64,000 bases of DNA from JAENVU01 sp046598395 (GTDB lineage: Bacteria > Actinomycetota > Acidimicrobiia > IMCC26256 > JAENVU01): contig JBKJIQ010000045.1 in the NCBI GenBank assembly GCA_046598395.1, forward strand, positions 1-64,000, given 5' to 3'. The position numbers and the translations under genes are program-made. The notes beneath the pieces were generated by a model that was not told where the DNA came from, made no database searches, and saw only the letters and a list, made by a program, of their open reading frames with translations. Positions 33,711 to 41,893 of this stretch are shown piece by piece. Position 1 is the first letter of the stretch. Each line of letters opens with the position of its first letter.

Positions 33711-34147
33711 GCGAGCTTCCCGACCGTTGCTTCGATCGCGAGCCGATATCCGGCACGTCCGAATCCCGAGATCGTGCCCGTCACCACGGGGGCCACCACC
33801 GACGTCTTACGCCACTCCTCGCGCGCACTCGGGTTCGAGAGATGCAGCTCGACCTTCACGCCGTCGAACGCGGCCAGTGCATCCGCGATCGCAAACGACG
33901 AGTGGGTGAACGCGCCCGGGTTCATCACGATCGCCACGCACCGACCGCGTGCCGCGTGAATCGCTTCGATGAGCACACCCTCGTGATTCGATTGGAGGTG
34001 TTCGAGTCTGTAGCCAGCGGCGGTCGCAACCGCGGTGGCATCCGCCACACAATCTTCCAGCGTGTCGGTGCCGTAGATCTCCGGCTCGCGGTCCCCCAGC
34101 AGATTCAAGTTCGGTCCGCTCAAGAGCAAGATCGTCTCCATGGTCAT
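33707..34147 (-). CDS. aroQ: 3-dehydroquinate dehydratase, type II
   Basis: AroQ dehydrates 3-dehydroquinate in the shikimate pathway. The 146-aa type II enzyme has LLLSGPNLNLLGDREPEIYG with the catalytic tyrosine, QSNHEGVLIEAIH, MNPGAFTHSSFA and VELHLSNP. ATG 34147 overlaps the aroB stop (ATGA). Confidence 0.97.
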   Translation of the reverse strand: MTMETILLLSGPNLNLLGDREPEIYGTDTLEDCVADATAVATAAGYRLEHLQSNHEGVLIEAIHAARGRCVAIVMNPGAFTHSSFAIADALAAFDGVKVELHLSNPSAREEWRKTSVVAPVVTGTISGFGRAGYRLAIEATVGKLA

Positions 34148-35262
34148 TCCTCTCGCCCGTCAACGGTGCATCCGACCGACTCGAATGCGTAACGCAACGC
34201 GGCCGACGGCGGATCGTTCACCACTTCGAGACCGTCGGGACCCGGCAGCACGAACGTGAGACCGCCGCTCGCCTTCTTGTCCCGCGCCATCAGCTCCAGG
34301 AGCACGGTCGTCGTGACCGCATCGGAGTCCGGAACCACGACCGGGAGTCCGAGTGAAGCGGGAATCGCCTGGTAGCGGTCCACGATGTCGGGTCCCACCC
34401 GCTCGCATCCACCGGCGAGCGCGCCGGCGAAGACCAGCCCCACCGCGACCGCTTCACCGTGGGTCAGTTCATGCGCGTAGGCAATCTCGAGCGCGTGCGC
34501 GAGCGTGTGGCCGAGGTTGAGCGTGGCGCGCAGTCCCGTACGTTCGAAGGGATCCCGGCCCACCACATCGGCCTTGATCCCCACACAGCGCCCGACCACA
34601 TCTGCGAGCACCGCCGGCTCGCGATCAAGGATCCCGGCGGTCCCGGTACGAAGGACATCGACCAATCCGGTCGGGTCCGCGACCACATCGTGCATCAGCG
34701 CGTACTTGGCCACCTCTCCGAGGCCACTGCGGTACTCGCGTGCCTCGAGCGACATCAGGGTGTCGGTATCTGCCACCACACCCATTGGTTGATGGAACGC
34801 GCCCACCAGGTTCTTGCCCTCGGGCAAGTTGACTGCGGTCTTGCCTCCGATGGCGGCATCAACCATCGCAAGCAGGGTGGTCGGAACCTGCACCAACGCG
34901 ACCCCGCGGTGATAGGTGGCCGCGGCGAACCCGGCGGTGTCGCCCACCACGCCGCCTCCGAGCGCGATCACCGCGTCTGCGCGCAACAGTCCCCATCGGG
35001 CGAAGCCGCGACAGAGCTGCTCGACGGTCGTCAACGTCTTGTGCGATTCACCATCACCCATGAGGAACAGCTCGGTCGGAGCATCGATCCCGGCTCGGAT
35101 CGCCGCGGCATAGCGATCGGCAATCGCCGCCTGACTGACGATGGCAACTCGGCGACGGCCCTGGAGCAATTGCCCGACCTGGTCGAGTACTCCGGCACCG
35201 ACCACGACGTCGTAGGGCGGGTCGAGGGCAACCCGGATTCTGGTGCCGGGGATCGCGGTCAC
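34144..35262 (-). CDS. aroB: 3-dehydroquinate synthase
   Basis: AroB cyclises DAHP to 3-dehydroquinate using NAD and a metal. The 372-aa protein shows GDGESHKTLTTVE, GGGVVGDTAGFAAATYHRG, QVPTTLLAMVDAAIGGKTAVN, GLGEVAKYAL with the metal glutamate, and the LGHTLAHALE histidine region. It overlaps aroK upstream (GTGA) and aroQ downstream. Confidence 0.97.
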   Translation of the reverse strand: MTAIPGTRIRVALDPPYDVVVGAGVLDQVGQLLQGRRRVAIVSQAAIADRYAAAIRAGIDAPTELFLMGDGESHKTLTTVEQLCRGFARWGLLRADAVIALGGGVVGDTAGFAAATYHRGVALVQVPTTLLAMVDAAIGGKTAVNLPEGKNLVGAFHQPMGVVADTDTLMSLEAREYRSGLGEVAKYALMHDVVADPTGLVDVLRTGTAGILDREPAVLADVVGRCVGIKADVVGRDPFERTGLRATLNLGHTLAHALEIAYAHELTHGEAVAVGLVFAGALAGGCERVGPDIVDRYQAIPASLGLPVVVPDSDAVTTTVLLELMARDKKASGGLTFVLPGPDGLEVVNDPPSAALRYAFESVGCTVDGREE

Positions 35263-35807
35263 GAGGATGCCTCGTCACCCGGCGATGCAGCCAGTGCGTC
35301 CAACACGAGTTCGGCGACCGCCTCAATGGTGCGTCCAACCGTTGATATCTCCGCGTCGGCGGCCGCGGCGTAGGCACCCGCACGGGCGTCGGCAAGACGT
35401 GTGAGCGTGGTGGTCGTCGGTCCACCGGCGAGCAGCGGACGGGTGGCGACGCCGACATGTTCCACTCGCGCCGCCAGCACCTCGGGTGACGCCTGGAGCC
35501 ACACCACAAACCCGCGATCACGAACGGCACGGCGATTCTTTGCGTCGAGGATCGCGCCGCCGCCACAGGCGATCACCAACGGTTCCGGCGCCGCCAGCGC
35601 GTCAAGGAGTGCGGCACGCTCCCGCACCCGAAACCCGGCTTCGCCCTCGCGAGCAAAGATCTCGGGCACGGTCTCACCCGCGTTGGCTTCGACCACTGCG
35701 TCGGTGTCGACGAAGGCCCAGCCGAGTTCACGGGCACAGTGCCGGCCGACGGAAGTCTTGCCTGCTCCCATCAAACCGACGAGCACGAGATGCCGACCGG
35801 CGCTCAC
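35259..35807 (-). CDS. aroK: Shikimate kinase
   Basis: AroK phosphorylates shikimate. The 182-aa P-loop kinase has VLVGLMGAGKTSVGR, the shikimate-binding DTDAVVEA and FRVRERAALL region, and the ACGGGAIL motif. Start GTG 35807 overlaps the aroC stop. All ligands of the active enzyme are present. Confidence 0.96.
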   Translation of the reverse strand: MSAGRHLVLVGLMGAGKTSVGRHCARELGWAFVDTDAVVEANAGETVPEIFAREGEAGFRVRERAALLDALAAPEPLVIACGGGAILDAKNRRAVRDRGFVVWLQASPEVLAARVEHVGVATRPLLAGGPTTTTLTRLADARAGAYAAAADAEISTVGRTIEAVAELVLDALAASPGDEASS

Positions 35808-36955
35808 AGCGCCGCGACGAACTCGCGGTGGTTGCGGACGAACTCGGCCACGGAGTCGCCACCAAACTTGCGCAGCGCCTCATCCGCAAGGATCAGCGAC
35901 ACCATGGTCTCGGCCACGACCCCGGCTGCCGGGACCGCGGTCACGTCGGTGCGCTCCTTGAACGACACGGTGGCTGCTTTGGTCTCGGTATCGACGGTAC
36001 GCAGCACCGGGCGATTCAGCGTGGCCAACGGCTTCATCGATGCCCGCGCCACCAACAACGACCCCGTGGTCATGCCGCCTTCGATACCACCGGCGCGGTC
36101 TGAGGCTCGGGTATAACCCTGCGTATCGCTCCAGAGGATCTCGTCGTGCGCGGCACTCCCCCGCTCGGCAGCCACCGCGGCACCCTCACCGATCTCGACC
36201 GCCTTCATCGCCTGGATGCTCATCAACGCTTGCGCGATCCGGCCGTCGATCCGCCGGTCCCAATGGACGTGAGAGCCGAGGCCGAGCGGCACCGCGAATC
36301 CGAGGACTTCCACCACACCACCGAGCGAATCACCATCTTTGGCCGCCGCCTGAATGGCGCGCACCATCGCGGCTTCGGCATCAGCATCGAAACACCGAAC
36401 GGAGGAGTCGTCGATCCGCGCGAGGTCACCCGCGCCGGGCCTGGGCGCGTCGTCGCTCACCGCGGCGTCACCCATCCGCACCACGTGCGAGAGCACCGAT
36501 GTTCCCAGCTCGGCCAGCAGCGCCTTGGCCAGCGCCCCCGCGGCCACGCGGGCCGCGGTCTCCCTGGCGCTGGCCCGTTCCAGCACATTCCGGGCGTCGA
36601 CGAATCCGTATTTCTGCATTCCGACCAGATCGGCATGGCCGGGCCGAGGTTGGGTGAGTGGCTTCTCGGTGAACCCCGGCGCAGGCGACATCTCTTCTTG
36701 CCACTTGGGCCACTCAGTGTTGTGAATGACGATCGACACCGGAGATCCGAGGGTGGCGCCGTGGCGGATCCCGCCGAGCAGCTCCACGTCGTCACGTTCG
36801 AACCGCATTCGGGGCCCGCGACCGAATCCCAGCCGTCGACGGGCGAGTTCGTCGCCAATCTGTTCGACGGTGACATTCAACCCGGCCGGGAGTCCTTCGA
36901 CCACCACGACGAGAGCGGGTCCGTGGGATTCCCCCGCAGTGAGATAGCGCAGCAT
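35804..36955 (-). CDS. aroC: Chorismate synthase
   Basis: AroC forms chorismate with reduced FMN. The 383-aa protein starts LRYLTAGESHGPAL and contains the FMN-binding RPGHADLVGMQKYGF, RNVLERASARETAARVAAG, and the GGIEGGMTTG segment. It heads the shikimate run and lies 60 nt after the last pilus gene, on the same strand, so the two groups may be co-transcribed. Confidence 0.97.
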   Translation of the reverse strand: MLRYLTAGESHGPALVVVVEGLPAGLNVTVEQIGDELARRRLGFGRGPRMRFERDDVELLGGIRHGATLGSPVSIVIHNTEWPKWQEEMSPAPGFTEKPLTQPRPGHADLVGMQKYGFVDARNVLERASARETAARVAAGALAKALLAELGTSVLSHVVRMGDAAVSDDAPRPGAGDLARIDDSSVRCFDADAEAAMVRAIQAAAKDGDSLGGVVEVLGFAVPLGLGSHVHWDRRIDGRIAQALMSIQAMKAVEIGEGAAVAAERGSAAHDEILWSDTQGYTRASDRAGGIEGGMTTGSLLVARASMKPLATLNRPVLRTVDTETKAATVSFKERTDVTAVPAAGVVAETMVSLILADEALRKFGGDSVAEFVRNHREFVAAL

Positions 36956-37015
36956 GATCGACTCAGGTTAGAGGGCCGCGTGCTCGCAGACCGTGACGTT
37001 GCCGAACCGGTGCGG

Positions 37016-37615
37016 CTATTTGAAGACCTGTTCACCCACGCACAGGTTGAACTGGGAGTCCGCATACTCAAAATCTGCGCACGTGGCGCTCGTAAACGCA
37101 ACCAACTTGTAGTTGACGGCGAACGCCTGACCGGCGATCACGGTGTAGGAAGCGCCACCGACGCGGATCCGCGCGGTGCTCACACCGTTCTCTTGAACGA
37201 TGTCGTCGAGGGACACGTCGGTCTTGGCTCCGGTGGTCGGGTTGTTCTGGGCAGGATTCGTGGTGGTGGTGGTGGACACCGTGCCGGGGACGGTGGTGGT
37301 GGAAGTGGGTCTCGTGGTCGGCGTCGTTGTGCCGCCACCGCCGCCGCCGGGCTGCTCAAACGGGTCACGCAAACTCAACTCGTCGAAACTTCCGTTCGGC
37401 AGGCTCGGTTCGAGTGGCGCGGTCGTGGTGGTGGACCCACCAACGACGTTCGCGGCGGTCGCGCCGTTGCCCACGGCGGTGGGAGTTGCGGAATCGTTGC
37501 GCAGGAACACTTGATAGACGAGCAACGCGGCGATGACGACACCGGCGAGGCCGAGGAGGATGCCGGTCCGGTTCTGACTGTGCTGTCGCCGTGACCGTCG
37601 AGAACGGGCCATCAT
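37016..37615 (-). CDS. PilP-like pilus assembly protein
   Basis: A 199-aa protein with a basic N-terminus, one membrane segment (about 18-37), a long Thr/Pro/Gly-rich low-complexity linker and a small C-terminal domain with two cysteines close to the end. RDPFEQP at residues 83-89 resembles the RDPF motif of PilP lipoproteins, and the position after pilO is where pilP lies in other bacteria. Unlike true PilP there is no lipobox, and no PilQ secretin gene is present for it to bind. The ATG overlaps the pilO stop. Confidence 0.65.
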   Translation of the reverse strand: MMARSRRSRRQHSQNRTGILLGLAGVVIAALLVYQVFLRNDSATPTAVGNGATAANVVGGSTTTTAPLEPSLPNGSFDELSLRDPFEQPGGGGGGTTTPTTRPTSTTTVPGTVSTTTTTNPAQNNPTTGAKTDVSLDDIVQENGVSTARIRVGGASYTVIAGQAFAVNYKLVAFTSATCADFEYADSQFNLCVGEQVFK

Positions 37616-38292
37616 GCGCCTCCGGTAGTAGACGAGCCCGACGGTACCGTCGAGGACGTGGGCGCGCCACCGGGGACGGTGGTGGAACTCGTGGACGTGC
37701 CCGGAGTGGTCGGCGGTGTGGTGCCGGCAGCCGCGGCGGCCGGAGCCCGGGTGAACATCCGGGCCGTGAGTGAGACGCTCAGCGTGGTGGTGTCGCTCGA
37801 GCCGGTGCTCGTAGAACCGGTGCCGCTCCCCGAAGAGATGTTGATCCCGTCGACGATCACGAGACGCTCCAGATTCTCGAGCTTGGTGAGGTAGTTCTTC
37901 ACCTGGAAGAAGCTGCCCGAGATGCTGATGTTGAGCGCGATCACACTGCTCGTGCCCGCGGCGGCGGGCGGAGACGGGGTAATCGACAGAAACTCGATCC
38001 CGGCCGAGTCGGCGATCTTGCGCATCTGGATAATGAACTCGCCCTCGTCCGGCGTCTTCGGGATCGCCTGATCAAACTTCCGGAGCAACGCCTGCTGCTG
38101 CGGTGCACTCTTGGCCTGGGCCTGGAGCCTCGACAAGGTGTTCTGTAGGTCTTGGGTCTTGGCCTCCTCGGTGGTCACCGCGGTCTGCGCGGTCTTGAGG
38201 TCATCGCCCTTCGGGCTGTAGATCAGGAAGAACCACGCCAAAATGATGACGACCAGGGCTGCGGCCATGACGATGAGCGCGTTGCGCTTCAT
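37612..38292 (-). CDS. pilO: Type IV pilus inner-membrane protein PilO
   Basis: A 226-aa bitopic membrane protein: membrane helix at about 5-25, a coiled coil (about 30-75: KTQDLQNTLSRLQAQ), a ferredoxin-like periplasmic-type domain with LSITPSPPAAAG and NISISGSFFQVKNYLTKLENLERLV, and a Ser/Thr/Pro tail. The FFQVKNYLxxLENL pattern is typical of PilO. ATG 38292 overlaps the stop of the pilM-pilN gene; the upstream extension is out-of-frame coding sequence. It pairs with PilN to align the pilus machine. Confidence 0.9.
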   Translation of the reverse strand: MKRNALIVMAAALVVIILAWFFLIYSPKGDDLKTAQTAVTTEEAKTQDLQNTLSRLQAQAKSAPQQQALLRKFDQAIPKTPDEGEFIIQMRKIADSAGIEFLSITPSPPAAAGTSSVIALNISISGSFFQVKNYLTKLENLERLVIVDGINISSGSGTGSTSTGSSDTTTLSVSLTARMFTRAPAAAAAGTTPPTTPGTSTSSTTVPGGAPTSSTVPSGSSTTGGA

Positions 38293-40034
38293 GGCTGCAC
38301 CTTGAAGTCTTCGTCCCGTTTTGACTTCGCCGCCGCGGTGATGTTCGCAGTGGACGAAAAGGTCACGTTCTCTCGCCCCGACGTGCCCGACGTGCCCGAC
38401 GTGCCGGCGGAGACGGCCTTGGATGCATTGGGCACCCACAGCCCCGAGAACGAGGGAATGTCGGAGCCGATCCGCTGAATCCAGGCAGCGACGGCGTCAT
38501 AGTCGTACGCGATGCCACCGAAGTTGACAGTCCCAGTCGGCCCCCCGGTGGTGGGGGCGGCCGCTCCGCCTGCTGGTGCTGGAGCTGCAGCTCCGCCGGA
38601 AGCGCCGACCGTGCCCTGGAACGATGTCAGCCACACGTCGGTCGGGATGGTGCGCGAGATGGCTTGGAGCATCGACGACCATGACACATCGGTTGCGAGC
38701 AGAGCCTGGGTCTCGGTCGAGAGCGTCTCGATCTCGGTCTGGCGCTGCGCGACATCGGCGAGCGCGGTGATCTTGGTGTTGAGAGTGGCATTGGTTTGTC
38801 TCGCGGCGGCGAGCTTGTCCTTCTCGTCATCGACCTGTTGTTGCTTCAGGTACGTGAGCCCCGCAAGGCCGGCAATCACCACCGCACCCACGACGGCACC
38901 CACCTTGATGTATTGCGAGCGATCGGCGGACTCCTTACCGTCGCCGCCGAGCAGGTCGATGCGCTTACCCTGCTGCAGTCCGCCGAGCGCGAGTCCCACC
39001 GGTACCGGCAGAAACGGGTCGAGCAGGGGGAGCTGCTCATCGGGGAATCCGATGTCACCAATCGCCACGTGCTCGCGTGGCCGAGCGAGATCGACGGGCA
39101 CACCCACCGTGTCGACCAGCTGATCAGCCAAACCCGGAGTGAGCGAACCGCCACCCGTGAGCGTTACCCGCAGCAGCCGAATCGCGTCCGGTTGCGTGCG
39201 GTAGTAGTCGAGCGACCCGCGGATCTGTTCCACCAGGTCATTGATCGGACGAGCCATCGCACCCCGAGCGCGCTGCACCAGATCAGACGGAGCGTCGGCT
39301 TGGCGCTTGATCGCCTCGGCCTGATCCGAGGTGAGTTCGAGATCCCGGGCGATGGCATCAGTGACCGAGCGACCGCCCGAGCCCAAGATGCGCACGAACC
39401 TCGGGATACCGAGCTCGTGCACCACGACAACGGTGACGCCGCCACCGACGCTGACGATCGCCTCGACCCCGCCGCCGTTATCCGAAACTCGACGACCGAC
39501 CGAACGGACCAATGCAAGGGGAACCAGGTCGACCGACGCGACCGTGAGACCGGCGGCGCGCACCGCGCCGGTCACGTTGCGAATGAGATCCTTATGGGCC
39601 GCGGCAAGCAGCACCCGGCTCATCGGCTGGGGCGGTGGACCGTCGCCGACTGCTTCAGGAACCGGAAGTGCTTCGAGGACCTGGAAGTCGAGCACCGCGT
39701 CTTCGAGCGGAATCGGAATGAGCTCCTGGGCCTGGAATCGCAAGGCGCCGGCCAGCTCGTCATCCGACATGGTCGGCAGATCGACGGTCCGGACCAGTAC
39801 CCGCGGCGTTGCCACCCCGACGCGTACCGGCGCCTTTTTGAGGCTGAGTTCTTTCCAGAGCCGTGAGATCGCTTCGGTGACGGCGGTCGGATCAACAATC
39901 TCGCCGTCGCGCATCGCGCCGGCGGGCAGTGCGACCTGCCCGAAGCTGGTCAGGCGCGGCGGATCGCCGGCTTCCAGCTCCGCGACTCGGACCGCATTGG
40001 TCCCGATGTCGAGTCCGATCAGGCGACGGGCCAC
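38289..40034 (-). CDS. Fused PilM-PilN type IV pilus assembly protein
   Basis: One 581-aa polypeptide joins two proteins usually made separately. Residues 1-355 are the actin-like ATPase PilM (RRLIGLDIGTNAVRVAEL, FQAQELIPIPLEDAVLDF, TGGGSLTPGLADQL). Residues 358-581 are PilN: the short cytoplasmic motif RIDLLG that normally binds PilM, a membrane helix at 376-396, then a coiled coil and a ferredoxin-like domain. Start GTG 40034 overlaps the HTH gene by 16 bp. A 9-bp triplication adds GTS repeats near the C-terminus. Confidence 0.9.
   Translation of the reverse strand: MARRLIGLDIGTNAVRVAELEAGDPPRLTSFGQVALPAGAMRDGEIVDPTAVTEAISRLWKELSLKKAPVRVGVATPRVLVRTVDLPTMSDDELAGALRFQAQELIPIPLEDAVLDFQVLEALPVPEAVGDGPPPQPMSRVLLAAAHKDLIRNVTGAVRAAGLTVASVDLVPLALVRSVGRRVSDNGGGVEAIVSVGGGVTVVVVHELGIPRFVRILGSGGRSVTDAIARDLELTSDQAEAIKRQADAPSDLVQRARGAMARPINDLVEQIRGSLDYYRTQPDAIRLLRVTLTGGGSLTPGLADQLVDTVGVPVDLARPREHVAIGDIGFPDEQLPLLDPFLPVPVGLALGGLQQGKRIDLLGGDGKESADRSQYIKVGAVVGAVVIAGLAGLTYLKQQQVDDEKDKLAAARQTNATLNTKITALADVAQRQTEIETLSTETQALLATDVSWSSMLQAISRTIPTDVWLTSFQGTVGASGGAAAPAPAGGAAAPTTGGPTGTVNFGGIAYDYDAVAAWIQRIGSDIPSFSGLWVPNASKAVSAGTSGTSGTSGRENVTFSSTANITAAAKSKRDEDFKVQP
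38377..38403. repeat. In-frame 9-bp triplet repeat in the PilN part
   Basis: CCCGACGTG occurs three times head to tail (38377-38385, 38386-38394, 38395-38403), encoding SGT repeats close to the C-terminus of the PilM-PilN fusion. Confidence 0.92.
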
Positions 40035-40243
40035 TGGTCGGATCCCCCCTCAACGTTCAGTCCGACGACACGCTCGTCGAGGTATCGGGCGACATCTCGC
40101 TCGCGAATACGAAGGTGCTTGCCGACTCGGATCGCCGGCATCTCGCCAGCTTTGATGAGTCGGTACACCGTCATGGTGGACACTCTCATGACGTCCGCGA
40201 CCTCTCGCGCTGTCAGAAGATCATGGGGAATCGGCGACGCCAC
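40019..40243 (-). CDS. Small HTH DNA-binding protein (excisionase/BldC-like)
   Basis: A 74-aa protein that is almost entirely one winged-helix domain of the excisionase/MerR type: LLTAREVADVMRVSTMTVYRLIKAGEMPAIRVGKHLRIRERDV shows the helix-turn-helix and the wing. Similar small proteins in actinobacteria include BldC. GTG 40243 is chosen because GAGGGG lies 8 nt upstream; ATG 40303 is in frame but coincides with the promoter -35. It is the first gene of the pilMN-pilO-pilP unit and could control it. Confidence 0.8.
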   Translation of the reverse strand: MASPIPHDLLTAREVADVMRVSTMTVYRLIKAGEMPAIRVGKHLRIRERDVARYLDERVVGLNVEGGSDQWPVA

Positions 40244-40270
40244 TTTGGTTGCCCCTCGTTGACTTTGGGC

Positions 40271-40300
40271 ACAGTAAGTCTCAGCTAGAACAATCGTCAA
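40271..40300 (-). promoter_or_regulatory. Putative promoter of the HTH-pilMNO operon
   Basis: TTGACG (40295-40300, minus strand) and TACTGT (40271-40276) are 18 bp apart; the message would start about 20 nt before GTG 40243. Confidence 0.6.
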
Positions 40301-40308
40301 CATGAGCC

Positions 40309-40321
40309 ACTCAAGTTGAGT
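40309..40321. promoter_or_regulatory. Candidate operator upstream of the pilMNO promoter
   Basis: The perfect dyad ACTCAA-G-TTGAGT lies 8 bp upstream of the -35 hexamer. The adjacent HTH protein is an obvious candidate ligand; this is inference. The rest of 40322-40506 shows no gene. Confidence 0.45.
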
Positions 40322-40506
40322 CCAAGGCGCGTGAATGAACCGATGGGCCTACGACGCACGCCGCGTTCGTGGGTCGGGCGGATCATCCTCGCGGGTGGAG
40401 CGCGACCCAAACAAGCCGCGCGCATGAGTCACCCGAATCACTTCGGTCGTCATCCGCCGCGACTCGCGCGTGGCGCGACATTCATCGCGCGGAGCGCGCG
40501 CTTCGC

Positions 40507-41286
40507 TCAGTTGCCGCGGTACAGGTCGAGCAGTTGCGCGCCCGCGAAAATCGCGATCAGCGCGCCCGCGGCCATGAACGGTCCAAAGGGCACCGGCTCT
40601 TTGCGGGTTCGCAGCCGGGTGGCGATCAGGAGCGTCCCGACCACCGCACCGAGCAGGAATCCGAGGAACAGTCCGAGGAAGATGTGACCCCAGGACAGCC
40701 AGCCGAGCGCAACGCCGAGGACGAAACTCAGCCGAACGTCGCCGAAGCCCATCCCGCGGGGTGAGATCACGTGGATCAGGAAGAACACTGCGAACGCGGC
40801 GATCCCGCCGAGTGCGGCGCGCAGATACGCGCTCCATTCCCCGTCGATCATGGCCGGGAGGAGCAACAAGGCGCCGACCGTGATCCCTGTTGGATACAGC
40901 ACGCGGTTCGGCAGCAAGAAGTGATCGAGATCGATCATGGAGAGCGCAACCAGCCCGGCGCCCAGCGCCAAAAACGCCAGGAGTTCCCAGCTCTGACCAA
41001 ACCGTTGCGCGAGTCCGGCCCACAGCCCGGCGTTTGCGAGCTCGACCAGCGGATACCGGACCGAGATGTGGATATGGCAGTGCCGGCATCGGCCGCGCAG
41101 CGCCAGCCACGCGAGCACCGGGATGTTCTCGAGCGGTGAGAGCTCCGCGTCACAGCCCGGGCAATGCGAACCGGGCGAGACGATCGACTCGCCTCGGGGT
41201 ACGCGCCAGATCACGACGTTCAGGAACGATCCGATCAGCAGGCCGAAGAGGCCACAGATGACGAGCAGGAAGGCGTGTGGCATCAC
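40507..41286 (-). CDS. pilD: Prepilin peptidase (PilD-like, A24 family)
   Basis: A 259-aa polytopic membrane enzyme that cleaves and N-methylates type IV prepilins. The N-terminal methyltransferase part keeps the zinc cysteines C42, C45, C67 and C70 (CPGC, CRHC). The catalytic aspartates lie in IDLDH (119-121) and MGFGDV (D183). About eight membrane helices can be drawn. GTG 41286 and ATG 41283 are both possible starts. It follows the two pilin genes whose products it would process. Confidence 0.93.
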   Translation of the reverse strand: MMPHAFLLVICGLFGLLIGSFLNVVIWRVPRGESIVSPGSHCPGCDAELSPLENIPVLAWLALRGRCRHCHIHISVRYPLVELANAGLWAGLAQRFGQSWELLAFLALGAGLVALSMIDLDHFLLPNRVLYPTGITVGALLLLPAMIDGEWSAYLRAALGGIAAFAVFFLIHVISPRGMGFGDVRLSFVLGVALGWLSWGHIFLGLFLGFLLGAVVGTLLIATRLRTRKEPVPFGPFMAAGALIAIFAGAQLLDLYRGN

Positions 41287-41326
41287 GAGGCGAGGTTATG
41301 GAGCGGGCCGACGCGGAGCCGGGACC

Positions 41327-41806
41327 CTACGGCCAACTCTGCGACCAGCCGGTGGTGGAGTTGAACTGAGCGGCCTCACACGTTGGCGCGTTGTCGATGC
41401 GCTGGAACTGGGCACTTTGGAACGGCTGCTCGAGCAACGCGAAGCACCGTCCCGACGTGGAATGCGACGCCAGGATGAGATACCACGCCGAGCCGACAAC
41501 GCCGTTGGCGACCGACACGTTGCGATGGTTCGCAGGCGCGGTGGTTGAACTGGGGAGGAAGTACACCCCGATTTCCTCGGTGGTGAGCATCGCCTGGGTG
41601 GGCGGCACCCCGTCGGTGGTCTCGATCGCCTTGGCCGCGGTGAGCGAGTTGCGCAGGAGGTTCTGCGCTTGGCGGTCCTGGGCCGGGGTCCGGGTGCTGA
41701 GCAGGGTCGGAATCATGATCGCGATCAGAACCGCAATGATGCCGACCACGGTCATGAGCTCGATGAGGGTGAAGCCGGTCTGATCTCGACGCCGATCTAC
41801 GTTCAC
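41327..41806 (-). CDS. Type IV pilin-like protein (minor pilin)
   Basis: A 159-aa prepilin. The leader MNVDRRRDQTG is followed by the cleavage site and FTLIELMTVVGIIAVLIAIM, with the +5 glutamate. The globular part has two late cysteines (GRCFALL, APTCEAA), possibly a disulfide. GTG 41806 has GAGGGGG upstream at good spacing. It lies downstream of the major pilin beyond a strong hairpin, so it is probably made in smaller amounts. Confidence 0.88.
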   Translation of the reverse strand: MNVDRRRDQTGFTLIELMTVVGIIAVLIAIMIPTLLSTRTPAQDRQAQNLLRNSLTAAKAIETTDGVPPTQAMLTTEEIGVYFLPSSTTAPANHRNVSVANGVVGSAWYLILASHSTSGRCFALLEQPFQSAQFQRIDNAPTCEAAQFNSTTGWSQSWP

Positions 41807-41842
41807 TCTGACCCCCTCGTCAGGACAGCGTCTGGGAAACAC

Positions 41843-41870
41843 GTTGGGGGGCCCGCGAGGGCCCCCCAAC
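41843..41870 (-). terminator. Strong hairpin after pilA
   Basis: GTTGGGGGGCCC (41843-41854) pairs perfectly with GGGCCCCCCAAC (41859-41870) around a 4-nt GCGA loop. It lies between pilA and the second pilin gene and is followed on the minus strand by GTGTTTCCC, only a weak T-stretch, so partial termination or mRNA stabilisation of pilA is likely. Confidence 0.75.
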
Positions 41871-41893
41871 CTGTTTGCTGCCGTTAGGTTCCG

